Source: Hyphomicrobiales bacterium (GTDB taxonomy: Bacteria > Pseudomonadota > Alphaproteobacteria > Rhizobiales > Devosiaceae). Taken from it: 32,340 nucleotides of DNA. The notes beneath the pieces are model-generated. The model was not told where the DNA came from. It searched no databases and was given only the letters and a program-made list of their open reading frames with translations. Position numbers and translations under genes: made by a program. The stretch covers positions 1 to 32,340 of the forward strand of contig SEEL01000042.1 of NCBI GenBank assembly GCA_004144345.1, given 5' to 3'. This document shows, piece by piece, positions 1-7,386 of the stretch (positions are counted from its first letter, which is position 1; each line of letters opens with the position of its first letter).

Positions 1-132
1 ATCCCGTCCGGCAAAGCGCGGAGCGTCTTCTTACGCTCCTAAAGCAATCGGAGGCGCTCCGCGCTTTCCGTCCGTGAGACCGCTTGTCTCACGGCAAGGT
101 AACAACCGGGGCCGACGGGCTGCCGGAAGCCT
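1..132. repeat. Left arm of a 132-bp long-range inverted repeat
   Basis: Positions 1-132 are the reverse complement of 32164-32295 (position p pairs with 32296 minus p), with only four mismatches, at 79, 80, 120 and 121. The arm may continue left of the window, since the match is still perfect at base 1. It is internally structured: 13-25 and 55-67 are perfect 13-base complementary arms, 34-39 can pair with 20-25 instead of 55-60 doing so, and 76-82 pairs with 88-94 around a 5-base loop. No reading frame in it looks coding. It lies directly upstream of the inward-facing ArsR/methyltransferase gene. It could be a dispersed palindromic intergenic element of the REP/MITE type; that is inference. 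Confidence 0.9.
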
Positions 133-145
133 TGTGCTGCGCGGG

Positions 146-165
146 ATATAAAGATATCTTTATAT
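146..165. promoter_or_regulatory. Perfect 20-bp palindrome, candidate operator of the ArsR/methyltransferase-metF unit
   Basis: ATATAAAGATATCTTTATAT reads identically on both strands and is an AT-only island, apart from its two central-half G/C pairs, in GC-rich DNA. It ends 14 bases before the TTG start of an ArsR-family gene. ArsR dimers typically bind such imperfect or perfect AT-rich palindromes over their own promoter, so autoregulation and control of metF are likely. A weak promoter can be drawn with -35 TTGTGC at 132-137 and -10 TATCTT at 155-160 (17-base spacer), which would place the -10 inside the palindrome. That promoter is tentative. Confidence 0.75.
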
Positions 166-179
166 GAACGGAGGCCGAT

Positions 180-1136
180 TTGGCGGATGCGGCGACATTG
201 GTGGGGGCGCTCAGGGCGGCGGGGGAAACGACCCGGCTGCGGCTGCTCGCCTTGCTGGCCGATGGCGAGCATTCGGTCAAGGACCTGACCGAGATCCTCG
301 ACCAGAGCCAGCCACGCGTGTCCCGGCATCTGAAGCTCCTCGCCGATGCGGGGCTCGTCACCCGCAATGCCGAGGGCGCCTGGGCCTATTACCGCCTCGC
401 CGACGATGCGGCGGCCGACCTTGGCCGCTGGCTGGTGGCGCGGCTTGATGCCGACGATCAGGAGCGCGCCGGCGACCGGCAGCGGCTCGACGCCGTGCGC
501 AATGCGCAGCAGGCGCAGGCGGCGGCCTATTTCGCCAAGGTAGCCGGGCGCTGGGACGAGTTCCGGCGCCTCCATGTGCCCGAGGCGGCGGTCGAGGCCG
601 CCATCCTTGAGGCCGTCGAGGGCAGGGAGGTGGACCTCCTGATCGACCTCGGCACCGGCACCGGCCGCATGCTCGAATTGCTGCGCGATCATTATCGGCG
701 CGCCATTGGCCTCGATGCCAGCCGCGAGATGATTGCCATCGCCCGGGCCAAGCTCACCGCGGCCAATATCGGGCATGCGCAGGTGCGGCTCGGCGACATT
801 GCCGATCTCGATGGCAATGGCGCCGAGGCCGATCTCATCGTCATCCACCAGGTGCTGCATTATTTCGACGATCCGGGCCGCGCCATCGCGCAGGCGCGCC
901 GCGCCCTCAGGCCCGGCGGCGAGATGCTGATCGTCGATTTCGCGCCGCATGATCACGAGTTCCTCCGCACCGAGCACGCGCATCGCCGCCTCGGCCTCAG
1001 CGAGGGACAGATGGCGGGCTGGGCGCGCAGCGCTGGCCTGCGCGTCGCCCATCTCACCAGCTTTCCGCCGACCAACACTGCCGAGGGACTGACCGTCTGC
1101 CTCTGGCGACTAGAAGACGAACAGGATTCCAGATGA
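180..1136 (+). CDS. ArsR-family winged-helix regulator fused to a SAM-dependent methyltransferase domain
   Basis: A 318-residue two-domain protein. Residues about 5-90 are an ArsR winged helix with the recognition helix in SQPRVSRHLKLL; the metal-binding ELCVC-type motif of arsenic sensors is absent. Residues about 150-270 are a class I methyltransferase fold, with the SAM loop LIDLGTGTGRM and a downstream LRPGGEMLIVDF strand. The start is TTG at 180, with GGAGG at 170-174 six bases before it. The stop overlaps the metF start (ATGA), so the two are co-transcribed. Known family members of this architecture sit beside methionine-cycle genes, which supports sensing of SAM or S-adenosylhomocysteine rather than metal; the ligand is inferred. 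Whether the methyltransferase domain is catalytic cannot be told. The palindrome at 146-165 is its probable operator. Confidence 0.88.
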   Translation: MADAATLVGALRAAGETTRLRLLALLADGEHSVKDLTEILDQSQPRVSRHLKLLADAGLVTRNAEGAWAYYRLADDAAADLGRWLVARLDADDQERAGDRQRLDAVRNAQQAQAAAYFAKVAGRWDEFRRLHVPEAAVEAAILEAVEGREVDLLIDLGTGTGRMLELLRDHYRRAIGLDASREMIAIARAKLTAANIGHAQVRLGDIADLDGNGAEADLIVIHQVLHYFDDPGRAIAQARRALRPGGEMLIVDFAPHDHEFLRTEHAHRRLGLSEGQMAGWARSAGLRVAHLTSFPPTNTAEGLTVCLWRLEDEQDSR

Positions 1137-2035
1137 CTGCCATTCCCAGCGAAAACCGCGCCAGCCGCCAGTTCGGCGACAGCCGGCCGCCTCATCAGGT
1201 GTCGTTCGAATTCTTTCCGCCCAAGACCGACGCGATGGAGGAACGCTTCTGGGATTCCGTCCACAAGCTGGCGCCGCTCAATCCGCGCTTCGTCTCCGTC
1301 ACCTATGGCGCGGGCGGCTCGACGCGCGAGCGGACGCTGCGCATGGTGAGCCAGGTGAAATCGACCACCGGTGTCGATGCCGCCGCCCATCTCACCTGCG
1401 TCGGCGCGTCGCGCGATGAAGTCGATGCGGTGGTGCGCGGCTACAAGGAGGCGGGCATCACCCGCATCGTGGCGCTGCGCGGCGATCCGGCCGAGGGCAT
1501 CGGCCAGCCCTTTGTGCCGCATCCCGAAGGCTACACCTCAGCGGCCGACCTCGTTGCCGGCATCACCAGGATCGGCGACTTCGACATCTCGGTCGCGGCC
1601 TATCCCGACAAGCACCCGCAATCGCCGGACTGGGACACCGAGATCGCCAATCTGAAGCGCAAATTCGATGCCGGCGCGACGCGCGCCATCACGCAGATGT
1701 TCTTCGACAATGGCGATTACTTCCGTCTGCTCGATCGGGCGCAGAAGGCCGGCATCACGCAGCCGATCGTGCCGGGCATCCAGCCGATCCATTCGTTCAA
1801 GCAGATTTCGAGTTTTGCGGCCAAGAATGGCGCGAAGGTGCCGCGCTGGCTGGCCGAGCGGTTCGACGGCCTTGACGAAGATCCCGAGACGCATGCGCTG
1901 GTGGCTTCAGCGGTGGCCGCGGAGCAGGTGCTGGAGCTGGTCGATGAAGGCATCACCGAGTTCCATTTCTTCACGCTCAACCGTAGCAATTTCGTGCTCG
2001 CGCTGGCGCGCCTGCTCGGGGTGCGCCCCGACTAG
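1133..2035 (+). CDS. metF: Methylenetetrahydrofolate reductase
   Basis: A 300-residue TIM-barrel flavoprotein that reduces 5,10-methylene-THF to 5-methyl-THF, the methyl donor for methionine synthesis, in the cytoplasm. Family motifs appear in order: FEFFPPK with Glu26 (equivalent to the catalytic Glu28 of E. coli MetF), TYGAGGSTRERT, HLTCVG, ALRGDP (FAD site), AAYPDKHP, ITQMFFD, PGIQP and the C-terminal EFHFFTLNR. Its length matches the bacterial family. The ATG overlaps the stop of the upstream regulator by four bases, which indicates translational coupling and control by that regulator. The N-terminal 20 residues are a poorly conserved extension. No terminator is evident behind the gene. 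Confidence 0.96.
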   Translation: MTAIPSENRASRQFGDSRPPHQVSFEFFPPKTDAMEERFWDSVHKLAPLNPRFVSVTYGAGGSTRERTLRMVSQVKSTTGVDAAAHLTCVGASRDEVDAVVRGYKEAGITRIVALRGDPAEGIGQPFVPHPEGYTSAADLVAGITRIGDFDISVAAYPDKHPQSPDWDTEIANLKRKFDAGATRAITQMFFDNGDYFRLLDRAQKAGITQPIVPGIQPIHSFKQISSFAAKNGAKVPRWLAERFDGLDEDPETHALVASAVAAEQVLELVDEGITEFHFFTLNRSNFVLALARLLGVRPD

Positions 2036-2182
2036 GCGGGATGCGGCGAAAATGCGGCGGGCCCATTCAGGCATCGTTCAGTTGGACCTCCCCATGGTCC
2101 GCTTTGGCTTCACAGTATGGCCATGTTTTTCGCCTCAAAGGCGCCATTGGCGCGGGGGCGCTGAGTGAGCGGGTTACAGCAG

Positions 2183-3028
2183 ATGAGACTCAACTCCAAA
2201 GTCACCATGGGCCTTGCCTGGACCGGCCTTGCCGTGGTCCTCGCGGTACCGTCGGCCGATTATCTCACCAGTGCCTTTGGCAATGGCGACAAGGCGGCCG
2301 TGCTGACCTCGGATATCGAGCAGGCCGTGACCGCCAAGGTGCCGCAGACGAGTGCGGCCAAGCCGGAACTCAAGCCCACCGAGACGGCCGCGATTGCGCC
2401 CACCGTCACGACCACCAAGACGTCCAATGGCGTGATCATCACGCCGGCCGGTTCGAGCCTGCCGCAGGACCCGGTCGATAAATTCCTGCAGTCCGGCAAG
2501 CCGCTGCCCGACTACATTTCGGGTACGAACGCGACGACGACTCCGGCCAAGCCCGTGCTGACGGCGCCGGCTGCCGAAACGCAGGTCGCCGCGATCGATC
2601 CCAAGGTGCCGCCGACGCCGTTCCCGGCCTGGGCCCGCCCGGCCTTCATGCCGGCGCCGGTCAAGGCGATTCCCGTCGCGCCCGCGGTCACCGCGGCGCC
2701 GGTCGTCGAGCCCGTCGTCATCATCGACGAGACGACGCAGACCGGCTCGATCGCCGTGCCCACCGGCCCGGTGCCGCCCTCGGCCATCGTCGATGACACG
2801 CAGAACTGGGAAACCGAGTCGCTGCGCGACTATCTCGAGCGCCGCGGCATTCTCGAAGGCGGCAGCGAGCGCAGCAGCGCCACTGTGACGCAGCGCAGCA
2901 ACGACTACGATGCCGACGGGTTTTACCTGAGCGATGGCCCCAATGGCGATCGCGAGACACGCCGCCAGCGCATCCTGCGCCTGCTTGAGGAGAGCGACAG
3001 CGATCCGAACGGCCTCACCCTGTTTTGA
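2183..3028 (+). CDS. Exported or membrane-anchored Pro/Ala-rich protein of unknown function
   Basis: I do not recognise this protein. From the ATG at 2183 it has 281 residues; a GTG at 2165 in the same frame is an alternative, and neither has a convincing ribosome site. Residues about 8-25 are hydrophobic (MGLAWTGLAVVLAVP), giving a signal anchor or signal peptide. The middle, about 35-190, is low-complexity, rich in Ala, Pro, Val and Thr, and probably disordered in the periplasm. The last 80 residues are charged and look more conserved-like (SLRDYLERRGILEGG, then RRQRILRLLEES). Codon use is like that of its neighbours. It lies between metF and the TerB/J-domain gene, with 147 bases of spacer before it. 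A cell-envelope linker role is possible but unsupported. Confidence 0.7.
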   Translation: MRLNSKVTMGLAWTGLAVVLAVPSADYLTSAFGNGDKAAVLTSDIEQAVTAKVPQTSAAKPELKPTETAAIAPTVTTTKTSNGVIITPAGSSLPQDPVDKFLQSGKPLPDYISGTNATTTPAKPVLTAPAAETQVAAIDPKVPPTPFPAWARPAFMPAPVKAIPVAPAVTAAPVVEPVVIIDETTQTGSIAVPTGPVPPSAIVDDTQNWETESLRDYLERRGILEGGSERSSATVTQRSNDYDADGFYLSDGPNGDRETRRQRILRLLEESDSDPNGLTLF

Positions 3029-3077
3029 CCTGCCGGACAGGCGCGATTATGGTCCGCGCCGGAATGGAGCTGTGGCC

Positions 3078-3794
3078 ATGGCGTCGGTCTGGCAAAGACT
3101 GGGTGAGATTGTTGGATCAGCAAGCGAGCGCACCGGCGTAGCGGGTTCGCTCGCCAATCTGCTCGACCCCGATAAATGGCTGCCCGGCGGCAAGGACGCC
3201 GCTTTCACGCTCGCGCTGATCGCCCTGTCGGCGAAGATGGCCGTCGCCGATGGCGTCGCCACCGCCTCCGAGATGCGGGCCTTCAAGCGCACCGTCGAGA
3301 TCCCGCCCGCCATCGAGCATCAGGTCGATCGCGTCTACCAGCTCGCCCGGCAGGACGTGGCCGGCTACGAATCCTATGCGCGCAAGATCGGCCGTTTCTT
3401 TTCCCGCGAACCCGAGACGCTCGAGCACGTGCTCGACGGCCTGTTCTTCATCGCCTCCGCCGACGGCCTCGTCCACGAAGCCGAGCTCGACTACCTCAAG
3501 CAGGTCAGCGAGATTTTTGGCTTCGACGACGCGCGCTTCGAGCAGATCGCCAGCCAGCACGTCTATCTCGATACCGACATCGACCCCTATGTCGTGCTCG
3601 GGCTGATGCCGGGCGCCGACCGCGACGAAGTGCGCCGCGTCTACCGCCTGCTGGTCGCCGAGCATCACCCCGACCGGCTGATCGCCAAGGGCGTGCCGGA
3701 GGAGCTGATCGACGTCGCCACGGCGCGCATGCAGGCCATCAACTCGGCCTATAACCGCATCATCAAACTGCCGGCGCCCAAACCAGCGGCTTGA
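3078..3794 (+). CDS. TerB-like/J-domain (DjlA-type) co-chaperone
   Basis: A 238-residue protein with two domains. Residues about 40-155 are a TerB-like helical domain (KMAVADGVATASEM and later IASADGLVHEAELDYL, two acidic DG motifs characteristic of that fold). Residues about 172-230 are a J domain with the HPD tripeptide in EHHPDRL and the usual helix I DPYVVLGLMPGADRDEVRRVYRLL. It should stimulate an Hsp70 such as DnaK. E. coli DjlA has the same order of domains but an N-terminal membrane helix, which I do not see here, so this version is probably cytosolic. The start is ATG 3078 with GGAG at 3066-3069; an open frame extends further upstream into the preceding gene but lacks support. It ends 25 bases before the RNase P RNA. 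Confidence 0.88.
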   Translation: MASVWQRLGEIVGSASERTGVAGSLANLLDPDKWLPGGKDAAFTLALIALSAKMAVADGVATASEMRAFKRTVEIPPAIEHQVDRVYQLARQDVAGYESYARKIGRFFSREPETLEHVLDGLFFIASADGLVHEAELDYLKQVSEIFGFDDARFEQIASQHVYLDTDIDPYVVLGLMPGADRDEVRRVYRLLVAEHHPDRLIAKGVPEELIDVATARMQAINSAYNRIIKLPAPKPAA

Positions 3795-3819
3795 CGCCGC
3801 AGCCTTTGGGCCGCACATA

Positions 3820-4193
<374 letters not shown>

Positions 4194-4297
4194 TTCCTCA
4201 CGCCGCGTTTGCTTAATGAAATCTCAACCGCGCTCGGACAGAGTGAACGCTTAATTGCGTACCGGCCCCCAAGGGCCGGGGTGGAGTAGTCGTAGCG
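4194..4297 (+). promoter_or_regulatory. dcw leader: CtrA-like half-site pair and hairpin before rsmH
   Basis: The 104 bases between rnpB and rsmH probably carry the first promoter of the dcw block. At 4213-4227 they hold TTAA, seven bases, then TCAA, which is 7 of 8 positions of the alphaproteobacterial CtrA consensus TTAA-N7-TTAA. At 4262-4279 a CCGGCCC/GGGCCGG stem with a 4-base loop lies just before the rsmH ribosome site (GTGGAG, 4281-4286); it could end rnpB processing or affect rsmH translation. MraZ, the usual repressor of this promoter, is not encoded here. The functions are inferred. Confidence 0.45.
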
Positions 4298-5281
4298 ATG
4301 GCCAAACCGGACACAGGCGAGCAGAGCGTGCCGCATGTGCCGGTGCTTTTGGCGGAAGTGCTCGACGCGCTCGCACCGCTCCCCGGCAGCCACATCGTCG
4401 ACGGCACCTTCGGTGCAGGCGGCTATTCGCGGGCGCTGCTCGAAGCGGGCGCCGCTGTCACCGCCATCGACCGCGACCCGTCCGTGCGCCGCTTCGCCGA
4501 TGCGCTGAGCGCCGAATTCCCGAGTCGCTTCAATTTCGTAGCCGGCGCCTTTGCCGAACTGGATCAACTGGTCAGTGGGCCGGCGGATGGCGTGGTGCTC
4601 GATATCGGCGTCTCGTCGATGCAGCTCGACGAGGCCGATCGCGGCTTCTCCTTCATGCGTGAAGGTCCGCTCGACATGCGCATGGCAGGGCAGGGGGAAA
4701 GCGCTGCCGACCTCGTCAACACGCTCGACGAGACCGATCTTGCCAATCTGCTGTTCGCCTATGGCGAGGAGCGCAAATCGCGCCGTATCGCGCATTCGAT
4801 CGTCGCCGCCCGCGCGGCACAGCCGATCGCGACCACCATTGAGCTGGCGCGGCTGATCGAAAAAGCCATCGGCCGCAAGCCCGGCGACGCGCATCCGGCG
4901 ACGCGCAGTTTCCAGGCGCTGCGCATCGCGGTGAACGATGAATTCGGCCAGCTGGTCGAGGGGCTGTTCGCCAGCGAGCGGCTGCTGCAGGAAAACGGCA
5001 GGCTCGCCATCGTGACCTTCCATTCGCTCGAGGACCGCATCGCCAAGCGCTTCTTTGATCCCGACAAGGGCGGTCCGGCCCAGTCGCGGCATTTGCCGCA
5101 GACGGCCACCGAAGCCCTGCGCTGGAAAGCGGCGAAGGCGGTGAAACCCTCCGCCGAAGAGATCGCCCGCAATCCGCGCTCGCGTTCCGCAATCCTGCGC
5201 GCCGGCACGCGCTCGGCGGATCCGGCGCGCGCCATCAGCTATGCCGGCCTCGGCGTGCCGCGTTTCCGGGGTGCCGCATGA
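4298..5281 (+). CDS. rsmH: 16S rRNA (cytosine-1402-N4)-methyltransferase RsmH
   Basis: A 327-residue enzyme (formerly MraW) that methylates N4 of C1402 in the ribosomal P site using SAM. The signature segments are VPVLLAEVLDAL, the SAM loop DGTFGAGGYS (about residues 36-45), DIGVSSMQLDEADRGFSF, GPLDMRM, YGEERKSRRIA, HPATRSFQALRI and VTFHSLEDR near the C-terminus. The length is normal (300-330). The ATG at 4298 has GTGGAG eleven bases upstream. The last codons overlap ftsL (ATGA). It is the first protein gene of the dcw block; normally mraZ would precede it. Confidence 0.97.
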   Translation: MAKPDTGEQSVPHVPVLLAEVLDALAPLPGSHIVDGTFGAGGYSRALLEAGAAVTAIDRDPSVRRFADALSAEFPSRFNFVAGAFAELDQLVSGPADGVVLDIGVSSMQLDEADRGFSFMREGPLDMRMAGQGESAADLVNTLDETDLANLLFAYGEERKSRRIAHSIVAARAAQPIATTIELARLIEKAIGRKPGDAHPATRSFQALRIAVNDEFGQLVEGLFASERLLQENGRLAIVTFHSLEDRIAKRFFDPDKGGPAQSRHLPQTATEALRWKAAKAVKPSAEEIARNPRSRSAILRAGTRSADPARAISYAGLGVPRFRGAA

Positions 5282-5655
5282 TCCGGACACTGAATGTCAT
5301 GCTCGTGGTGACGAGCATCGCCGCGCTGGTCGGCGTCTATGCGCTCAAATACACGGTGGAGGACACGGCGGCCGAAAAGACCGCGATCCAGCGTCAGATC
5401 GAACGCCAGCAGGCTGACCTGTCATTGCTGAAGGCCGACTGGGCCTTCCTCAACCAGCCCGCCAATGTCGCGCCGATCGTCACGCGCCACGTCGCCGAAC
5501 TCAATCTGCAGCCGCTGGCGCAGGAGCAGTTCGGGCGCTTCGAGAGCCTGCCGATGCGCATGAGGGCGCCGGATTCGTCCGCCCTCGATTCTCTTTTCGA
5601 AGCTCTCGATTCCGGCATCGACCCGATCCAGCAACTGATCACGGAGGCCGAGTGA
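5278..5655 (+). CDS. ftsL: Cell division protein FtsL
   Basis: A 125-residue bitopic membrane protein of the FtsQLB divisome subcomplex, which signals to FtsWI. It has a short cytoplasmic N-terminus, one membrane helix at about residues 5-22 (NVMLVVTSIAALVGVYAL) and then a predicted coiled coil at about 28-62 (EKTAIQRQIERQQADLSLLKAD). The assignment rests on this topology, on its length and above all on its position between rsmH and ftsI, since FtsL sequences are poorly conserved. It overlaps rsmH by four bases at its start and ftsI by one base at its stop. Confidence 0.9.
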   Translation: MIRTLNVMLVVTSIAALVGVYALKYTVEDTAAEKTAIQRQIERQQADLSLLKADWAFLNQPANVAPIVTRHVAELNLQPLAQEQFGRFESLPMRMRAPDSSALDSLFEALDSGIDPIQQLITEAE

Positions 5656-7361
5656 TGGCTTCGCTGGCCGATAGCGGCACGACCATTGCCCTCGACGGCG
5701 CGCGCAAGACCCGCGGCCATCTGACGAAGGCGCGTATCCGCTGGGTCATTGCCTTGCTGGTACTCGTCTTCGGCGCCGTGGCGGGCCGCCTCGTGCAGCT
5801 TGGGCTGGTCGAGCAGGACAACACCATCGAGGGCCAGACCCGCGACCTGATCACGGCGTCGCGTCCGGCCATTCTCGATCGCAACGGCCTCGAACTTGCC
5901 GTCGATATCCGCGTGCCGTCGCTGTTTGCCGAACCGCGCCGCATCATCGATGTGGAAGAGGCGGCGCAGGCCATCCATTCGGTGTTGCCCGATATCAACG
6001 TCGACTGGCTGCGCCAGCGCCTGACCGGCGACAAGGGCTTCGTCTGGGTCAAGCGGGAGCTGACGCCGGCGATCCAGGAAAGGATCATGCAGCTCGGCAT
6101 CCCCGGGCTGGATTTCGTCACCGAGAGCAAGCGCTTCTATCCGGGCGGCACGGAATCCTCGCACATCCTGGGCGCCGTCAATATCGATAACCAGGGCATC
6201 GCCGGCATCGAAAAGCACATGGACGACGACAGCATCGCGCTGCTGCAGTCGCTCGGGCTTGCCCGCGGCAATGAACTTCAGCCGGTAAATCTGTCGATCG
6301 ACCTGCGCGTCCAGCACGTCATGCACGATGTGCTTACCGATGCGATGACCCGCTATCAGGCGATCGCCGCGGCGGGCGCGATGATGGACATCAAGACCGG
6401 CGAGGTCATGAGCCTCGTGTCGCTGCCTGACTTCGATCCCAATTATCCGGTGACGGCGCTCGAGAAGGATCGCTTCAATCGCATCACGTCGGGCATCTAC
6501 GAGCTCGGCTCGACCTTCAAGACCGTCACCGTGGCGGCCGCGCTCGACAGCGGCAAGGTCCGCATCACCGACAATTTCGACGCCCGGTTCGGCGTGCGCT
6601 TCGGCCGCTTCACCATCGACGATTTCCACGGCAAGCACCGTGTCCTGTCGCTGCCCGAAGTGTACAAATACTCGTCGAACATCGGCACCATCAAGACCAT
6701 GCAGCAGATGGGCAAGGATGAGTTCCGCGCGTTCCTGACAACGGTCGGCTTCGACAAGCCGGCGCCGATCGAACTGCCGGAGCGGCGTCTGCCCACGGTG
6801 CCGGCGAAGTTCTCCGAGATCGTCGCGGCAACGGCCAGCTTCGGGCACGGCCTGTCGATCTCGCCGCTGCACATGCTCCGGGCCATCGGTGGCCTCGTGA
6901 ACGACGGCAACATGGTCGTGCCGACGATGTACAAGCGCTCGGTGGCGGATGCCGCCAAAACCTATGAGCGCGTGGTCTCATCGCAAACCAGCCAGGAAAT
7001 CCGCTATCTGATGCGCCTCAATGCGCTTGAAGGTTCGGGCTCCCGCATGAACAAATTCGCGGCCGGTTATCGCGCCGGGGGCAAGACCGGCACCGCCGAA
7101 AAGGTGGTGAAGGGGCGCTACGATTCCTCAAAGACGCTGGCCGTCTTTGTCTCGGCCTTCCCCTTGGACAATCCGCGCTATGCAATGATCATCCTCGTCG
7201 ACGAGCCGAAGGACGAAAACGCGCAGTCCGGTCACACCGCAGGCTGGAACGCCGGCGAAGCCACCGGCCGCATCGTCCAGCGGGTGGCGCCCATGCTTGG
7301 CATCAGCCCGGATTTCGCCGATATGTTGGATAAGCAGCTTGTCCCGGCCCAGCTCCGATAG
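5655..7361 (+). CDS. ftsI: Septal peptidoglycan transpeptidase FtsI (PBP3)
   Basis: A 568-residue class B penicillin-binding protein that cross-links septal peptidoglycan in the periplasm. One membrane helix lies at about residues 32-52, followed by the PBP dimerisation domain (RPAILDRNG) and the transpeptidase domain. The catalytic motifs are complete: Ser286 in GSTFK, Ser340-Ser-Asn342 in YSSN, and Lys477-Thr-Gly in GGKTGTAEK. The ATG at 5655 is preferred over the GTG at 5652, because GGAGG at 5643-5647 is then seven bases away; it overlaps the ftsL stop by one base (TGATG). It works with FtsW encoded 4 kb downstream. Confidence 0.97.
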   Translation: MASLADSGTTIALDGARKTRGHLTKARIRWVIALLVLVFGAVAGRLVQLGLVEQDNTIEGQTRDLITASRPAILDRNGLELAVDIRVPSLFAEPRRIIDVEEAAQAIHSVLPDINVDWLRQRLTGDKGFVWVKRELTPAIQERIMQLGIPGLDFVTESKRFYPGGTESSHILGAVNIDNQGIAGIEKHMDDDSIALLQSLGLARGNELQPVNLSIDLRVQHVMHDVLTDAMTRYQAIAAAGAMMDIKTGEVMSLVSLPDFDPNYPVTALEKDRFNRITSGIYELGSTFKTVTVAAALDSGKVRITDNFDARFGVRFGRFTIDDFHGKHRVLSLPEVYKYSSNIGTIKTMQQMGKDEFRAFLTTVGFDKPAPIELPERRLPTVPAKFSEIVAATASFGHGLSISPLHMLRAIGGLVNDGNMVVPTMYKRSVADAAKTYERVVSSQTSQEIRYLMRLNALEGSGSRMNKFAAGYRAGGKTGTAEKVVKGRYDSSKTLAVFVSAFPLDNPRYAMIILVDEPKDENAQSGHTAGWNAGEATGRIVQRVAPMLGISPDFADMLDKQLVPAQLR

Positions 7362-7386
7362 CGTCTTGCGCGAGGAAACCGCTCCG

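Noticed and set aside
39-1052. Minus-strand frame of 337 codons opposite the ArsR/methyltransferase gene
   Set aside because: Low-information antisense frame; the plus-strand protein has two clear domains and a ribosome site.
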